Assembly (NCBI RefSeq): GCF_030718205.1
Contig: NZ_JAUZQF010000001.1
Location: 682,001-746,000, forward strand
Direction: 5' to 3'
Source: Nonomuraea turcica
Lineage (GTDB): Bacteria > Actinomycetota > Actinomycetes > Streptosporangiales > Streptosporangiaceae
DNA length: 64,000 nucleotides
Below the pieces are notes generated by a model. That model saw only the letters and a program-made list of their open reading frames with translations. It was not told the DNA's origin and did no database searches. Of the stretch, positions 33,512 to 42,844 are shown one piece after another. Within the stretch, counting starts at the first letter, position 1. Each line of letters begins with the position of its first letter. The position numbers and the translations under genes were made by a program.

Positions 33512-33546
33512 TTGGCGCATCTTGGGGGCACTTCTACGCTTCAGGC
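33512..33546 (+). promoter_or_regulatory. TTGGCG-17-TACGCT promoter, leaderless start
   Basis: TTGGCG (33512-33517) and TACGCT (33535-33540) are 17 bp apart, and the ATG at 33547 lies six bases after the -10 box. Transcription should start at or next to the start codon, so the membrane protein that follows would be translated from a leaderless mRNA. Confidence 0.58.
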
Positions 33547-34047
33547 ATGCAGGACCTCGGACTGCTCCAGGCGTGGGGCATGTGGTTCGACAACGTGCAG
33601 GTGAATCAGCATACGATCTACGGGATCTCCATCCTCGGGCTCGGCCGTGTCGGCAAAGTCGTCTCCTTTATCGCCGGCATGACCGTGATCCTGGACATCA
33701 TCGGCCCGGACCGCATCAGGCAGTTCGGCAGCAGGCACAAGCGGTTCGAGCCCTTCCGCTCGCGTACGTACATGAAGATCGTCATTGCTGTGTCCCTGCT
33801 AGGTCTGATCATTTGCGCAATGATCTTTATGGCTAACCGTGACGCTGGTCCTAGTGAAGGAGCATCTGCGGCCGTTGGTGCAATCCTTCTCGCTGGCATG
33901 GTGCTTTTCATCGCGCCTGGAGTAGCGAGGGCAATGACACAAGTCTTGGCGAAGGGCTTGGAGAATCAGGCGTGGGAGCGCGCCATCCGCTGGTCGGCGG
34001 TGATCTTGCTTGCTGTCGGCTTCCACTTCGACCTACTCGCCTCATAG
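33547..34047 (+). CDS. Membrane protein moron
   Basis: 166 aa. Four hydrophobic segments (about 27-48, 73-95, 104-124, 142-160) separated by short loops; HKRFEPFRSRTYMK lies in a cytoplasmic loop. No family recognised. It has its own promoter, no SD and lower GC than its neighbours, all signs of a gene expressed from the prophage independently of the late operon. Possibly a lysogenic conversion or superinfection-exclusion protein; that is inference. Confidence 0.6.
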   Translation: MQDLGLLQAWGMWFDNVQVNQHTIYGISILGLGRVGKVVSFIAGMTVILDIIGPDRIRQFGSRHKRFEPFRSRTYMKIVIAVSLLGLIICAMIFMANRDAGPSEGASAAVGAILLAGMVLFIAPGVARAMTQVLAKGLENQAWERAIRWSAVILLAVGFHFDLLAS

Positions 34048-34157
34048 CCGCCCCCAAATCGAGCATTCATAAACTGGGGCGAACTGGTTGCAATCCGCTA
34101 CATGCGTCCTACAGTCGATGTGCGTCCGTCTGTTGCCCCCGTACAGATGGGCCGCCA

Positions 34158-34228
34158 GGCCGGTGGAAGGCGCGAGAGGTGCCAACCACCGGCCCCACTC
34201 GAATAACCGTTCGATGGAGGGGTATTCT
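34158..34228 (+). promoter_or_regulatory. Hairpin and -10 box before a small leaderless gene
   Basis: GGCCGGTGG (34158-34166) and CCACCGGCC (34186-34194) form a perfect 9-bp hairpin that may end the upstream transcript. TATTCT (34223-34228) then lies seven bases before GTG 34236, again a leaderless layout. Confidence 0.42.
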
Positions 34229-34235
34229 CGGCAAC

Positions 34236-34475
34236 GTGTCCAACCCTCCATCCGTTCGGCTCCTTGAACACGACCCGGAAGCGGGCTTCCTGCTGGCATG
34301 GCGGAAAGGCAGCGACGGATCCAAGGAATACCTGGTGGAGTGGGTGCCGATCATCGAGGGGTTCAAAGGCGGACTCGGAGAGCCCCAGCAAACATGGTTC
34401 CCCGCCAGCAAGGTGCAGCCCCTCCCCAACGCGGACTACAGCCGCGTTCCACGAGTCGAGCCTGAACAGCCTTAG
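34236..34475 (+). CDS. Small hypothetical moron protein
   Basis: 79 aa. RLLEHDPEAGFLLAWRKGSDGSKEYLVEWVPIIEGF is beta-rich and soluble; no family recognised. GTG 34236 has no SD but sits right after TATTCT, so it is probably translated leaderless, like the membrane protein before it. Confidence 0.5.
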   Translation: MSNPPSVRLLEHDPEAGFLLAWRKGSDGSKEYLVEWVPIIEGFKGGLGEPQQTWFPASKVQPLPNADYSRVPRVEPEQP

Positions 34476-34505
34476 CGGCACCACCCCACCCTGCACCGGC
34501 TGCGC

Positions 34506-34573
34506 TAACATCGAAACGATCGCCGCTGGTTGTGGGCCGGGCTCTCACCCCTAGGAGGAGAGAGACCCAGCCC
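34506..34573 (+). promoter_or_regulatory. Late leader element (copy 1, major capsid)
   Basis: TAACAT (34506-34511) is followed 13 bases later by GCTGGTTGTGGGCCGGGC (34525-34542). A hairpin GGGCT(CTC)/(GAG)AGCCC then holds AGGAGG in its loop, and GTG 34574 follows directly. The same motif recurs at 48201, 55482 and 56206. Confidence 0.62.
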
Positions 34574-36241
34574 GTGGACCCGTTCGAGCTCCCCGAAGAC
34601 ATCACGCAGCTCGCCGACGACCAGCTCGCCGAACTCCTCGACGGCGCCGTCGCCGCGTTCGACGCCAGAAGCACCTCCACCACCGTCACCCCCGACGACC
34701 TCGCCCAGCTTCGCCGACTCGCGACCGCCGTCAATAACATCCGCGCTGAGCAGCAGACCCGGCGTGAGGCCGCCGCCCAGGCCGCCGCGGAGATCGACGC
34801 GCTCGCCGCCCAGGTCCGTGGCGGCAGCCAGGAGACCAGCGAGACCAGCCCCGACGGCGAGGAAGGCGACGCCGACGCCGACGACGTCGAGGCGTCCAGC
34901 ACGCCCGACCCCGACCCGCAACCGCAGCAGGAGCAGGTGCTGTCAGCGTCCAGCGTCATCCCGCCACGCCGGCCCGCGCTCGACCTGTCCGGCGTCCGCC
35001 GCCGCCAGCCGCGCGTGCTGCCGGATCCTCCCGCCCCAGGCACGGAGATCACGGCGGCGGTGGACGTGCCTGGGTATGTGCCGGGCGCGCGTATCGAGTT
35101 CGACCAGATCACCGCCGGCATCATCTCCCGCGCCAACGCCCTCAAAACGGCGGGCGGCGGCGTCGGGCAGGTGATCTCCTACCGGCATCCGTTCGCCAAG
35201 GAGCTGATCGTCACCGACTCCTCCAGCGCGCCGGAGGGTACGACCGTCGCCATCACGGCCGCCAACCAGCGTCGCCTGCCGCAGGGTGACCTGGTCGCGT
35301 CCGGGGGATGGTGCGCTCCGTCGGAGATTTTGTACGACCTGGTGGACGTGGCGTGCCCCGACATGCTGTGGGACGCGCCGGAGATCCAGCTGTCCAGGGG
35401 TGGGCTGCGCTACTTCCTGACCCCGTCGTTGGATGTGGCGGCGCTGACGTGGGTGCACACCGAGGCCGACGACATCTCCGGCGCTGAGAAGCCCTGCTTC
35501 AAGATCCCGTGCCCGGAGCCGGTCGAGGTGCGCTGCGACGCGGTCGGTGTCTGTCTGGAGGCGGGCATCCTGACGCAGCGGCATTTCCCGGAGCTGATCA
35601 ACTGGTACCTGCGCAACAGCATGGTCGCCCACGAGATCCGCATCCGGCAGGTGCTGTTCGACCAGGCCGTCGCCCAGGCGACCCCGGTCACCATGCCGGC
35701 GACCATGGCCGCCCTGTCGGCCGTGTACGCCGCGGTCGCGCTCCAGGCCGCCGACATGATCGAGCGGCACTCGCTGTGCGAGCGGATCAGCCTCGAGGTC
35801 GTCTTCCCCTGGTGGAGCCGCAACCTGTTCCTGGCCGACCTGGCGCGGCAGAACGGCGTCAACGTCTGCGACCTCAACCCGAACTGCATCCAGGACCTGT
35901 TCTCCACGCTCGGTGTGCGGGTGCAGTTCGCGCGTGGTCTGGCCCCGGCCGTCCCCGCCGACATCGGCGCCGCCACCCCGGCCACCGAGTGGCCCGCAGA
36001 CCTGCAGTTCCTCATCTACCCGGCCGGGCAGATCCAGATCGGCCGGGGCGAAGAGGTCAACCTGGGCGTCATTCACGATTCGGCAAAGTTCAGCCATAAC
36101 GATTACACCGCCCTGTTCGTGGAGGAATGTGTCGCCCTCGTGAACCGCAGCGTCGACACCCGGATCGTGACCGTCCCGGTCTGCCCGGACGGCGCGACCG
36201 GTGCGCAGCTGGAGATGGTCTGCGCCGCAGGCAGCAGCTGA
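34574..36241 (+). CDS. Major capsid protein with N-terminal scaffold-like region
   Basis: 555 aa. The first 130 residues are helical and acidic (ELPEDITQLADDQLAELLDGAVAAF, then a Glu/Asp/Pro linker), like a fused scaffolding or delta domain. The rest fits an HK97-fold capsid of the actinophage type: GGWCAPSEILYDLVDVACPDML, RNSMVAHEIRIRQVLFDQAV, VVFPWWSRNLFLADLARQNGV, FLIYPAGQIQIGRGEEVNLGVI. A Cys-rich segment (CFKIPCPEPVEVRCDAVGVC) may give disulfide or metal cross-links. It follows the MuF/protease fusion and has the first copy of the late leader element. Confidence 0.82.
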   Translation: MDPFELPEDITQLADDQLAELLDGAVAAFDARSTSTTVTPDDLAQLRRLATAVNNIRAEQQTRREAAAQAAAEIDALAAQVRGGSQETSETSPDGEEGDADADDVEASSTPDPDPQPQQEQVLSASSVIPPRRPALDLSGVRRRQPRVLPDPPAPGTEITAAVDVPGYVPGARIEFDQITAGIISRANALKTAGGGVGQVISYRHPFAKELIVTDSSSAPEGTTVAITAANQRRLPQGDLVASGGWCAPSEILYDLVDVACPDMLWDAPEIQLSRGGLRYFLTPSLDVAALTWVHTEADDISGAEKPCFKIPCPEPVEVRCDAVGVCLEAGILTQRHFPELINWYLRNSMVAHEIRIRQVLFDQAVAQATPVTMPATMAALSAVYAAVALQAADMIERHSLCERISLEVVFPWWSRNLFLADLARQNGVNVCDLNPNCIQDLFSTLGVRVQFARGLAPAVPADIGAATPATEWPADLQFLIYPAGQIQIGRGEEVNLGVIHDSAKFSHNDYTALFVEECVALVNRSVDTRIVTVPVCPDGATGAQLEMVCAAGSS

Positions 36242-36304
36242 CCCCCTTTTCCGCCCGCAGCCCCGGCCCTCTGCCCGGCCGGGGCCGCCCCCGGATGAGA
36301 GGAC

Positions 36305-37141
36305 GTGAGGCAGATGCCACCAGCCGGACTGCGCAAGCTCGTCAGTCCCATCCCGGGCTCGCCGTCGCCTCACGGCATCCTCGGGGGGTGCGTCGACATC
36401 GTCGACGTGTCCGACGAACATGAAATGCTCGGCACCGAATTTCTCAGTTTGTCCTGCTCGGGTGCTCACGATTGGAACTGGTGCCCCGATCCGGATACAC
36501 CTCCCGGGCCGACAGAGAAGACCTTCGACCGGCCCGAGGTGTGCACCTTCCCCAGCATCACGATCTACGCGGGAAGCCAGTGCAGCACCATCGGCCAGTC
36601 GTATGAGGAGGCGGTTCAGCGAGCACGGGAACAGCTGCGCATGGGCGAGCAACGCGCGCTCGAGGAATGGTTCATGCGGGACGTGCTGTGCCCCATGGCC
36701 GAAGACCTCACGCCAGGTGCGGCGGTTCCCGTTCCTCAGGGCGTAGCGGCGCTTGAGGGCTGGCTCGCCGAGGCGTGGGGCGGACAGGGCGTCCTCCACA
36801 TTCCCGCGGCTGCGGCTGCGCTCACGGGCTGCTGCAACGTGGTCCAACCTGATGGGGACTGCCCGCGGACCCTCATGGGCAACGGGGTCATCTTCGGCGC
36901 CGGATACGCCCTGAACGTCGGCCCGCCGGACTGCTCGCAGGCCCCGCCCGGCGAGGCTTGGCTTTACGCGACTGGGCCGATCCGGGTCCGGCGTGAGGCG
37001 CCGCAAATCGTCCCGGACACCGACGCCGAAAGTGTCCGCTACACCGTCAACCAGAGGTTCGTGCTCGCAGAGCGTTCATTCGTTGTCGAGGTTGCCTGCT
37101 GCCGCGCAGCGGCTATCCGAGTGAGTCTTTGCCCATGCTGA
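36305..37141 (+). CDS. Head structural or connector protein
   Basis: 278 aa, GTG start. IPGSPSPHGILGGCVDIVDV, TEFLSLSCSGAHDWNWCPDP, FDRPEVCTFPSITIYAGSQC and a C-terminal block TGPIRVRREAPQIVP...VNQRFVLAERSFVVEVACC resemble uncharacterised virion proteins encoded after the capsid in Streptomyces phages. Nine cysteines in a predicted surface protein. I infer a minor head or decoration role from position. Confidence 0.55.
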   Translation: MRQMPPAGLRKLVSPIPGSPSPHGILGGCVDIVDVSDEHEMLGTEFLSLSCSGAHDWNWCPDPDTPPGPTEKTFDRPEVCTFPSITIYAGSQCSTIGQSYEEAVQRAREQLRMGEQRALEEWFMRDVLCPMAEDLTPGAAVPVPQGVAALEGWLAEAWGGQGVLHIPAAAAALTGCCNVVQPDGDCPRTLMGNGVIFGAGYALNVGPPDCSQAPPGEAWLYATGPIRVRREAPQIVPDTDAESVRYTVNQRFVLAERSFVVEVACCRAAAIRVSLCPC

Positions 37142-37560
37142 TGATCATCGTTCAGCCTCCGCGTGCCCTCCGGGTCGAGATGGCCCGCTGGGCTGTGCAG
37201 CAGACCCCGAAGGTGCGCACCTGCTCCACCACGGAGTTCGCGGTGCCGGCGCACCTGTTCACACACATCCCCGAGGAGGTCCTGGCCGGGTCTGTCGTGG
37301 ACGGCCAGCGGTATATCAGCCCCGACCCCCAACCGGAGCCCGCCGCAGTCGTTGCGCCGGGCCCGGCAGACCCCCCGCAGGAAACCCTTCATACAGCGCC
37401 CGACAACCCGCACACGGCCCACACAACGCCGCTCACCACCACGCCAGACACCACCACGCCAGACTCCGCGCCGTACCCGTGCGGAGCCTGCCCCCGCGAG
37501 TTCACCACCCAGCGCGGCCGAGACATGCACCGCCGCCAGGCCCACCCGGAGGTGGACTAG
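37135..37560 (+). CDS. Hypothetical protein ending in a C2H2 zinc finger
   Basis: 141 aa. The N-terminal 60 residues are compact (PRALRVEMARWAVQQTPKVRT); a Thr/Pro-rich linker (65-112) follows; the tail PCGACPREFTTQRGRDMHRRQAH is a C-x2-C-x12-H-x4-H zinc finger of the classical type. ATG 37135 overlaps the previous stop; the stop shares a base with the next GTG. Its place in the head operon makes a virion role likely; the finger might bind DNA. Confidence 0.6.
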   Translation: MLMIIVQPPRALRVEMARWAVQQTPKVRTCSTTEFAVPAHLFTHIPEEVLAGSVVDGQRYISPDPQPEPAAVVAPGPADPPQETLHTAPDNPHTAHTTPLTTTPDTTTPDSAPYPCGACPREFTTQRGRDMHRRQAHPEVD

Positions 37561-40487
37561 TGGCAGTTCAGCCCATTCCATGCGCATGCGGCGGCGGTGG
37601 AGGCGGGACCGGGGAGGCGTGCTGCGCGCCGTCGATCACGTCGACGCCGTTGTGCCGCCCGGACTGCACGATGGTTCTCCTCGTCGTCCGCTCCGGCTGC
37701 GCCGACTGCGGGGCGGCCCCGACGGAGCCGGAGGTCGTCGGCTGGGTCGATCCCGCCACCGGCACCTTCACCGCCGGGCCGCCGCCGGCGGACGCCGGGC
37801 CGTGCGAGGCGAATTGCGGCTGTGTCGACACGATCTGTGTGCAGCGGTGCGACGACACCACCGGCGATGGCACCGCGGACACCACGTACTCGGAGCTGTG
37901 GTGCGTCCACGCCGACGGCACCACGGATCTGCTCCTCACCTACCAGGACGACCCGAGCGTCCCGTACACTCCTGTCTCGCCGGTCGAATGCACCTATGCC
38001 TGCCCCGAGACCGAGACGATCACCCTGTGCGACGACACCGGCCCGTTCCTCAGGCGGTACACCTTCCTCAACGGTCAGGCCTCCTACGAGGACGTCGAGC
38101 TCGACGGGCAGACGCCGCACGTCGTCACCGGCACCGTCGGCATATGCGCAGGAGGTAGCGGCAGCGCGACCGGATGCGTGGACACCATCTGCGTCACCAG
38201 ATGCGACGACACCGACGGGGATGGCCAGCCGGACGCCACCTATTCCGAGTTGTGGTGCGTCGCCGACGACGGCACCACCAGCCTGCTGCTGACCTACGCC
38301 GGAGACCCCTCGACGCCGTATGTGCCGGTGGCGCCGGTGCCCTGCGTGTACGGCACCACAGGGTCGACCGATCTGGTCCTGTGCGACGAGGCCGGGCCGT
38401 TCATCCGCCGCATCACGGTCACCGGCGGCGTGGCCACCGCCGAGGACTTCGAGCTCGACGGCACCACACCGCACGTGGTCACCGGCACGGTCGGCGTGTG
38501 CGCCGGCGAGGGCGGCGCGCCGTGCGCCGAGCAGACCACCCCCGCCGCGACGCTCGGCCTGTGCCTGCCGGGTGGAGTGCCCATCGCAGTTGTTCTCACC
38601 CGCGACTGCTCGGGCGTCGTCACCCAGGACGGATGGATCAACCTCACCACCGGCACCTACAGCGCGGGCGCCCCGCCGGCGGGCGCGGCCGCGTGCGGCG
38701 ACTCCCGGGCGTTCGAGCTGACGGGCATCTTGTGCGACGTCGACCCGGCCACCGGCGACGTGCTCGGCCTGGTCCTGGTCGAGTACGAGTACAACCCCGA
38801 CGGCTCCCTCGCGAGCGTGCGGCTGGTCGACCCCGCCACCGGCGACACCTACACCCTGCAGGGGGAGCTGCGGCACTGCCCGGCCGGCACCGCCCAGCCT
38901 GACCTCGACCTGGCCGTGCTGTGCGACGTCGCGGCCGACGGCACGACGACGGCGTTCCTGCGCGACTGGAGACGTGACGAGAACGGCGTCATCGTCGGGT
39001 ACAGCGATTACTCGCTGGACGGTACCGCGTATGTTCCGGCCGGGACGGTCGGTACCTGCTCGGAGCCGTGCCGCAACACCAGCACGCTCCTGGTGTGTGA
39101 TCTCCCCACCGATGGGGAGCCCGCCCCGGCCGTCACGGACACTGACCCGACCCCGTACCAGAACCTGCCCGGGGCAGACCCGGTCGCTGGCGGCGCGGCC
39201 GCGCTGTGGTCGGGCGGCAGCCTGACCATCCCACCCGACACCGCCCCCGCGGCGGACGGCAACCCGCAGCGGGTGCGTACCTTCGCCGCCACGGTGGCCG
39301 CGCCCCGCCCGGCGTGTGACACCGGCACCGCCACCGTCACCGCGGCCGTCCGGGTCGAACGCACCGGCCCGGACGATGGATGCGCAGGCACCGGCCGGTT
39401 CGACCTACGCATCGGCGGGACTGTCGTGGCCGCCGAAGGCGTCACCCCCATGAATGTCCCGGTCGGCACGGTGCAGACGCTCACCGTTTCCGCCCAGGCC
39501 CCGGCCGCCGACCTGGCGGCCGGCAACGTCGCCTTGTTCGGGCTGCTGGAGACCTACCACCTGGCTCCCACTTCCTGCCCCGGGGGCAGCAACCCCGACG
39601 GGGCCCGCATCGGCGGCTGGGTCCTCGACGAGTTCACCATCGACGTGGTGTTCGACCAGGCGGGCTGCGGCGAGCAGATTCTCGCCAACGTCGTCACGGA
39701 CTGCGAAACCGGACAAGTCGAGTCCGTCACCTACACCACCCTCGACGGCGCCGAGTACGAGCCCACGGGCACCGTGGGCCAGTGCATCCCGGCCAGCGCC
39801 GCGCCGCTACCGTGCCCGGTGCAGCAGGTGATCGCGCAGTGCCGGTGCGACGACACCGACTCCGACGGCATCGGCGACACCGACTACGTGGAACTGCTCG
39901 GCGTCGACTGCGCCGGCACCCTCACCAGCCTGGGCACCTACACCGAGGACCTGAGCGCCCTCTATGAGCCGGTCGCGCCGGTCGCGTGCCCGGTGCAGGG
40001 CGCTCCCGAGCCGGAGTGCCCCCAGTATCTGCTGTCCGAATGCCGGTGGGACGACACCGACGGGGACGGCCTGGGCGATGTCGAGTATGTCGAGTTGATC
40101 GCGGTGAACGGCTGCACGGGCGCCCTCGCCTCGATCGGCACCTACCTGCCGGACCTGAGCGGCCCCTACACGCCGATCGCGCCCACCACCGAATGCCCGA
40201 CCGAGGGTGCGCCGGCCGCCCGCGGCGTGCGGGCCCGCCGCGTCCAGCTCGGCCCCGGCGGTACGTGGGACGCAGCGACAGTGCCGCTGCTGCAGTCGGT
40301 CACCGCGACAGCTCATGGCGGAAACGCGCAGGTCACCACCATGGACGGCACGACCACGCTGTTCGCCGGCGAGAGCGTCACCTGGTCGATCGTGCGTGAC
40401 GACGATGCCGCGCTGACCGGCCCCTTGACGATCACCGCGCAGACCGCGCCCGTCACGATCACGTACACCCAAGGAGTGCAACTGTAA
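37560..40487 (+). CDS. Giant Cys-rich Ig-like virion repeat protein
   Basis: 975 aa. Built of repeated beta-domains of the form LCD-x-AGPFLRRYT...SYEDVELDG...VVTGTVGxC. Four DDTDGDG-type Asp loops (near residues 98, 216, 763, 831; DDTTGDGTAD, DDTDGDGQPD, DDTDSDGIGD, DDTDGDGLGD) look like calcium-binding thrombospondin-3-style motifs. A long non-repeat jelly-roll-like region lies at about 500-710. Probable head or tail surface fibre. Its middle third is clearly paralogous to the next gene. Confidence 0.65.
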   Translation: MAVQPIPCACGGGGGGTGEACCAPSITSTPLCRPDCTMVLLVVRSGCADCGAAPTEPEVVGWVDPATGTFTAGPPPADAGPCEANCGCVDTICVQRCDDTTGDGTADTTYSELWCVHADGTTDLLLTYQDDPSVPYTPVSPVECTYACPETETITLCDDTGPFLRRYTFLNGQASYEDVELDGQTPHVVTGTVGICAGGSGSATGCVDTICVTRCDDTDGDGQPDATYSELWCVADDGTTSLLLTYAGDPSTPYVPVAPVPCVYGTTGSTDLVLCDEAGPFIRRITVTGGVATAEDFELDGTTPHVVTGTVGVCAGEGGAPCAEQTTPAATLGLCLPGGVPIAVVLTRDCSGVVTQDGWINLTTGTYSAGAPPAGAAACGDSRAFELTGILCDVDPATGDVLGLVLVEYEYNPDGSLASVRLVDPATGDTYTLQGELRHCPAGTAQPDLDLAVLCDVAADGTTTAFLRDWRRDENGVIVGYSDYSLDGTAYVPAGTVGTCSEPCRNTSTLLVCDLPTDGEPAPAVTDTDPTPYQNLPGADPVAGGAAALWSGGSLTIPPDTAPAADGNPQRVRTFAATVAAPRPACDTGTATVTAAVRVERTGPDDGCAGTGRFDLRIGGTVVAAEGVTPMNVPVGTVQTLTVSAQAPAADLAAGNVALFGLLETYHLAPTSCPGGSNPDGARIGGWVLDEFTIDVVFDQAGCGEQILANVVTDCETGQVESVTYTTLDGAEYEPTGTVGQCIPASAAPLPCPVQQVIAQCRCDDTDSDGIGDTDYVELLGVDCAGTLTSLGTYTEDLSALYEPVAPVACPVQGAPEPECPQYLLSECRWDDTDGDGLGDVEYVELIAVNGCTGALASIGTYLPDLSGPYTPIAPTTECPTEGAPAARGVRARRVQLGPGGTWDAATVPLLQSVTATAHGGNAQVTTMDGTTTLFAGESVTWSIVRDDDAALTGPLTITAQTAPVTITYTQGVQL

Positions 40488-42838
40488 TGTCAAGTTGCTG
40501 CGGGCAGGGCCCGGTCATCATCAGCGGCGCCCCAGCCCCGCCTCGTGTCGACGTCGAGGCAGTTGTCCTCTGCGATGTCCTCGCGGACGGGACGGTCGCC
40601 GGAGTCGCCCTCGTCGAACCCATATACGACACCACCAGCGGTGACCGGATCGGCACGCGCACCGTGGACCCAGTCAGCGGCGCGGCCTACGTGCCGGCCG
40701 GGACGTTGCGGCCGTGCTCGCCGGACGGCTGCAACGCCACCACCACGGCGCAGGTGCTGTGCGACGTCCAGGCGGACGGGACCGCTGTCCAGTTCGTACG
40801 GGCGACCACATACGACTGCGAGGGCGCGCTCCTGGCCACCCTGGACCGCACCCTGGACGGTGCCGCCTACACGGTGACCGGCACCGTCGAGGTCTGCCCC
40901 ACCGTCCCGGACTGCGAGCAACCGACGACCCCGACCGCGACCGTGGGTCTCTGCCTGAGCGATGGCACGCCCATCGCCGTGACCGTGGTCCGGGACTGCG
41001 AAGGCGTCGTGACCTCGGAGGGCTGGATCAACCTCGTCACCGGCGCGTTCTCGGCCGGAGCCCCGCCGGCCGGGACAGTCGCTTGCGGCGATTCCCGCTC
41101 TATCGAAGTCAGCGGGGTGTTCTGCGACCTCGACCCGGACGGCACGGTGCTAGGCCTGGTCCTCATCGAGTACAGCTACGCCGCAGACGGCAGTATCGAC
41201 TCCGTCCGCCTGGTCGACGCCACCACCGGCGCCACCTACACGCCGCAGGGTGAGATCAGCGTGTGCCCGGCCGGGGTCGGGCAGCCCGAGCAGGACGTCG
41301 TCCAGCTCTGCGACGTCGCCGCCGACGGCAGCGTGACGCCGTTCATACGCGACTACCGCCGCGACGAGAACGGGGCCATTGTCGGCCGCAGCGACTACAC
41401 CCTCGACGGTGCCGCCTACGCCCCCACCGGAACCGTTGGGGCGTGCCAGGCCGCGGAGGCCTGCCTGCACTGCGAGACGCTGCCCATGTGCGACGTGGGC
41501 CCGGCCCAACAGGTCACCCTCGACCGCACCCTGACGGACACGGACCCCACGCCGTACTTCCAGGCCTCGGACAACCTGTGGAAGGTGCCCTTGCCCGGCG
41601 GCGGCCAGGCGTTCTGGGACGGCGGGCAGCTGGTGTGGCCGGAGGGCACCGCGCCGCCACCGCAGCAGACCAACCAGCAGCAGCACCACTACATCGCCGC
41701 CCTCATCCAGGGCGCGCCGGTCGTGCCGCCGTGCCCGGCCGCGGACCCGCCGACCGAGGTCACCATCACGGCCACCGCGCACGTGGTAAACGACGGCCCG
41801 ACGTTCGCGTACTCGACCGCCGGCGTGCTGCGCCTGCTCCAGGGCGGGACGCAGCTCGCGGCAAACCCCGTCTTCAACATCCAGGTGGGCGGGGCTCGGG
41901 ACTTCACGCTCACGCACACCGTCACCTATGAACAGTGGCTCTCCGGTGAACTCGCGATCGAGCTGGACCTGGAGACATACACCCAAGGCGGCAAGGGGTG
42001 GACGTCGTCAGCATTCACCCTGGCCGCCACCGCCAACGTCACCAGCTGTTCCACGCCGTTCCTCCGGACGATCTGCCGGGACTGCTCAGGAGAGATCATC
42101 TCCACGACGGACACCACCCTGGACGGCGCCGCCTACACCCCGGTCGGCCCGATCAGCCCGGGCGCGTGCGAGGTCGGCGAGGACAGCCCGGCGTGCGCTG
42201 AGGTGGCCGTGGTGCCGCTGTGCGACGTCCAGGCGGACACCACGGTCCCGTTCCTGCGGCACGTCCAGCACGACTGTTCCGGAGCGGTCACGCGGATATG
42301 GGACACGGACCTGGACGGCGGGGACTTCCTGGCCTCCGGTGAGGTCACCGTGTGCGGGGGCCAGGAGCCCGGGTGCGCGAAGCAGATCATCGAGCGGTGC
42401 GGCTGCGACACCACCGCCACGGGCGAGGTCATCCCCTACACCGAGCTGTGGGCGGTCGACCCGTGCAACGGGGAGGCCCCGGTCCTCCTCGGCGCCTACC
42501 GCGACGGCGACCTGACACAGCCGTACACGCCCGTGAACCCCGGCGAATGCCCGGCCAGCATGGAGGAGCCGGAGCCGCTGCTCACCGGCGTCCGCCGCCT
42601 GACAGGGGATGAGGTCCTGAACCTGTCTGGCCTCCACCCCGGCATCCAGTCCGTCACGCTCACCGTTTTGGCGGGCCAGGGGACGGTGACCACTGACGAC
42701 GGCACGGAGACGATCCCGGCCGGCGTCACGCTCTCCTGGTCGGTGTCCAAAGACTCCGACCAGGCGCTCACCACCTGGAGCGGCGGCAGCCTCGGTACGG
42801 GTTCGGACGTCCTCCTCCACTACACCTACAGGGGTTGA
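40487..42838 (+). CDS. Second Cys-rich Ig-like virion repeat protein
   Basis: 783 aa; ATG overlaps the previous stop (TAATG). The unit LCDVxADGTxxxFxRxYxxDENGxIxGxSDYTLDGAAY recurs, and TPTATVGLCLSDGTPIAV...GWINLVTGAFSAGAPPAG is a close copy of a block in the upstream gene. The C-terminal domain (SLGTGSDVLLHYTYRG) resembles the C-terminus of the 44460 protein. Together these point to duplication within a fibre family. Cysteine-rich, secreted-like composition although virion-borne. Confidence 0.65.
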   Translation: MSSCCGQGPVIISGAPAPPRVDVEAVVLCDVLADGTVAGVALVEPIYDTTSGDRIGTRTVDPVSGAAYVPAGTLRPCSPDGCNATTTAQVLCDVQADGTAVQFVRATTYDCEGALLATLDRTLDGAAYTVTGTVEVCPTVPDCEQPTTPTATVGLCLSDGTPIAVTVVRDCEGVVTSEGWINLVTGAFSAGAPPAGTVACGDSRSIEVSGVFCDLDPDGTVLGLVLIEYSYAADGSIDSVRLVDATTGATYTPQGEISVCPAGVGQPEQDVVQLCDVAADGSVTPFIRDYRRDENGAIVGRSDYTLDGAAYAPTGTVGACQAAEACLHCETLPMCDVGPAQQVTLDRTLTDTDPTPYFQASDNLWKVPLPGGGQAFWDGGQLVWPEGTAPPPQQTNQQQHHYIAALIQGAPVVPPCPAADPPTEVTITATAHVVNDGPTFAYSTAGVLRLLQGGTQLAANPVFNIQVGGARDFTLTHTVTYEQWLSGELAIELDLETYTQGGKGWTSSAFTLAATANVTSCSTPFLRTICRDCSGEIISTTDTTLDGAAYTPVGPISPGACEVGEDSPACAEVAVVPLCDVQADTTVPFLRHVQHDCSGAVTRIWDTDLDGGDFLASGEVTVCGGQEPGCAKQIIERCGCDTTATGEVIPYTELWAVDPCNGEAPVLLGAYRDGDLTQPYTPVNPGECPASMEEPEPLLTGVRRLTGDEVLNLSGLHPGIQSVTLTVLAGQGTVTTDDGTETIPAGVTLSWSVSKDSDQALTTWSGGSLGTGSDVLLHYTYRG

Positions 42839-42844
42839 TAAGGC

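Noticed and set aside
34943..37006. 687-codon - strand frame opposite the capsid gene
   Set aside because: Antisense shadow; the + strand capsid is recognisable with conserved blocks.
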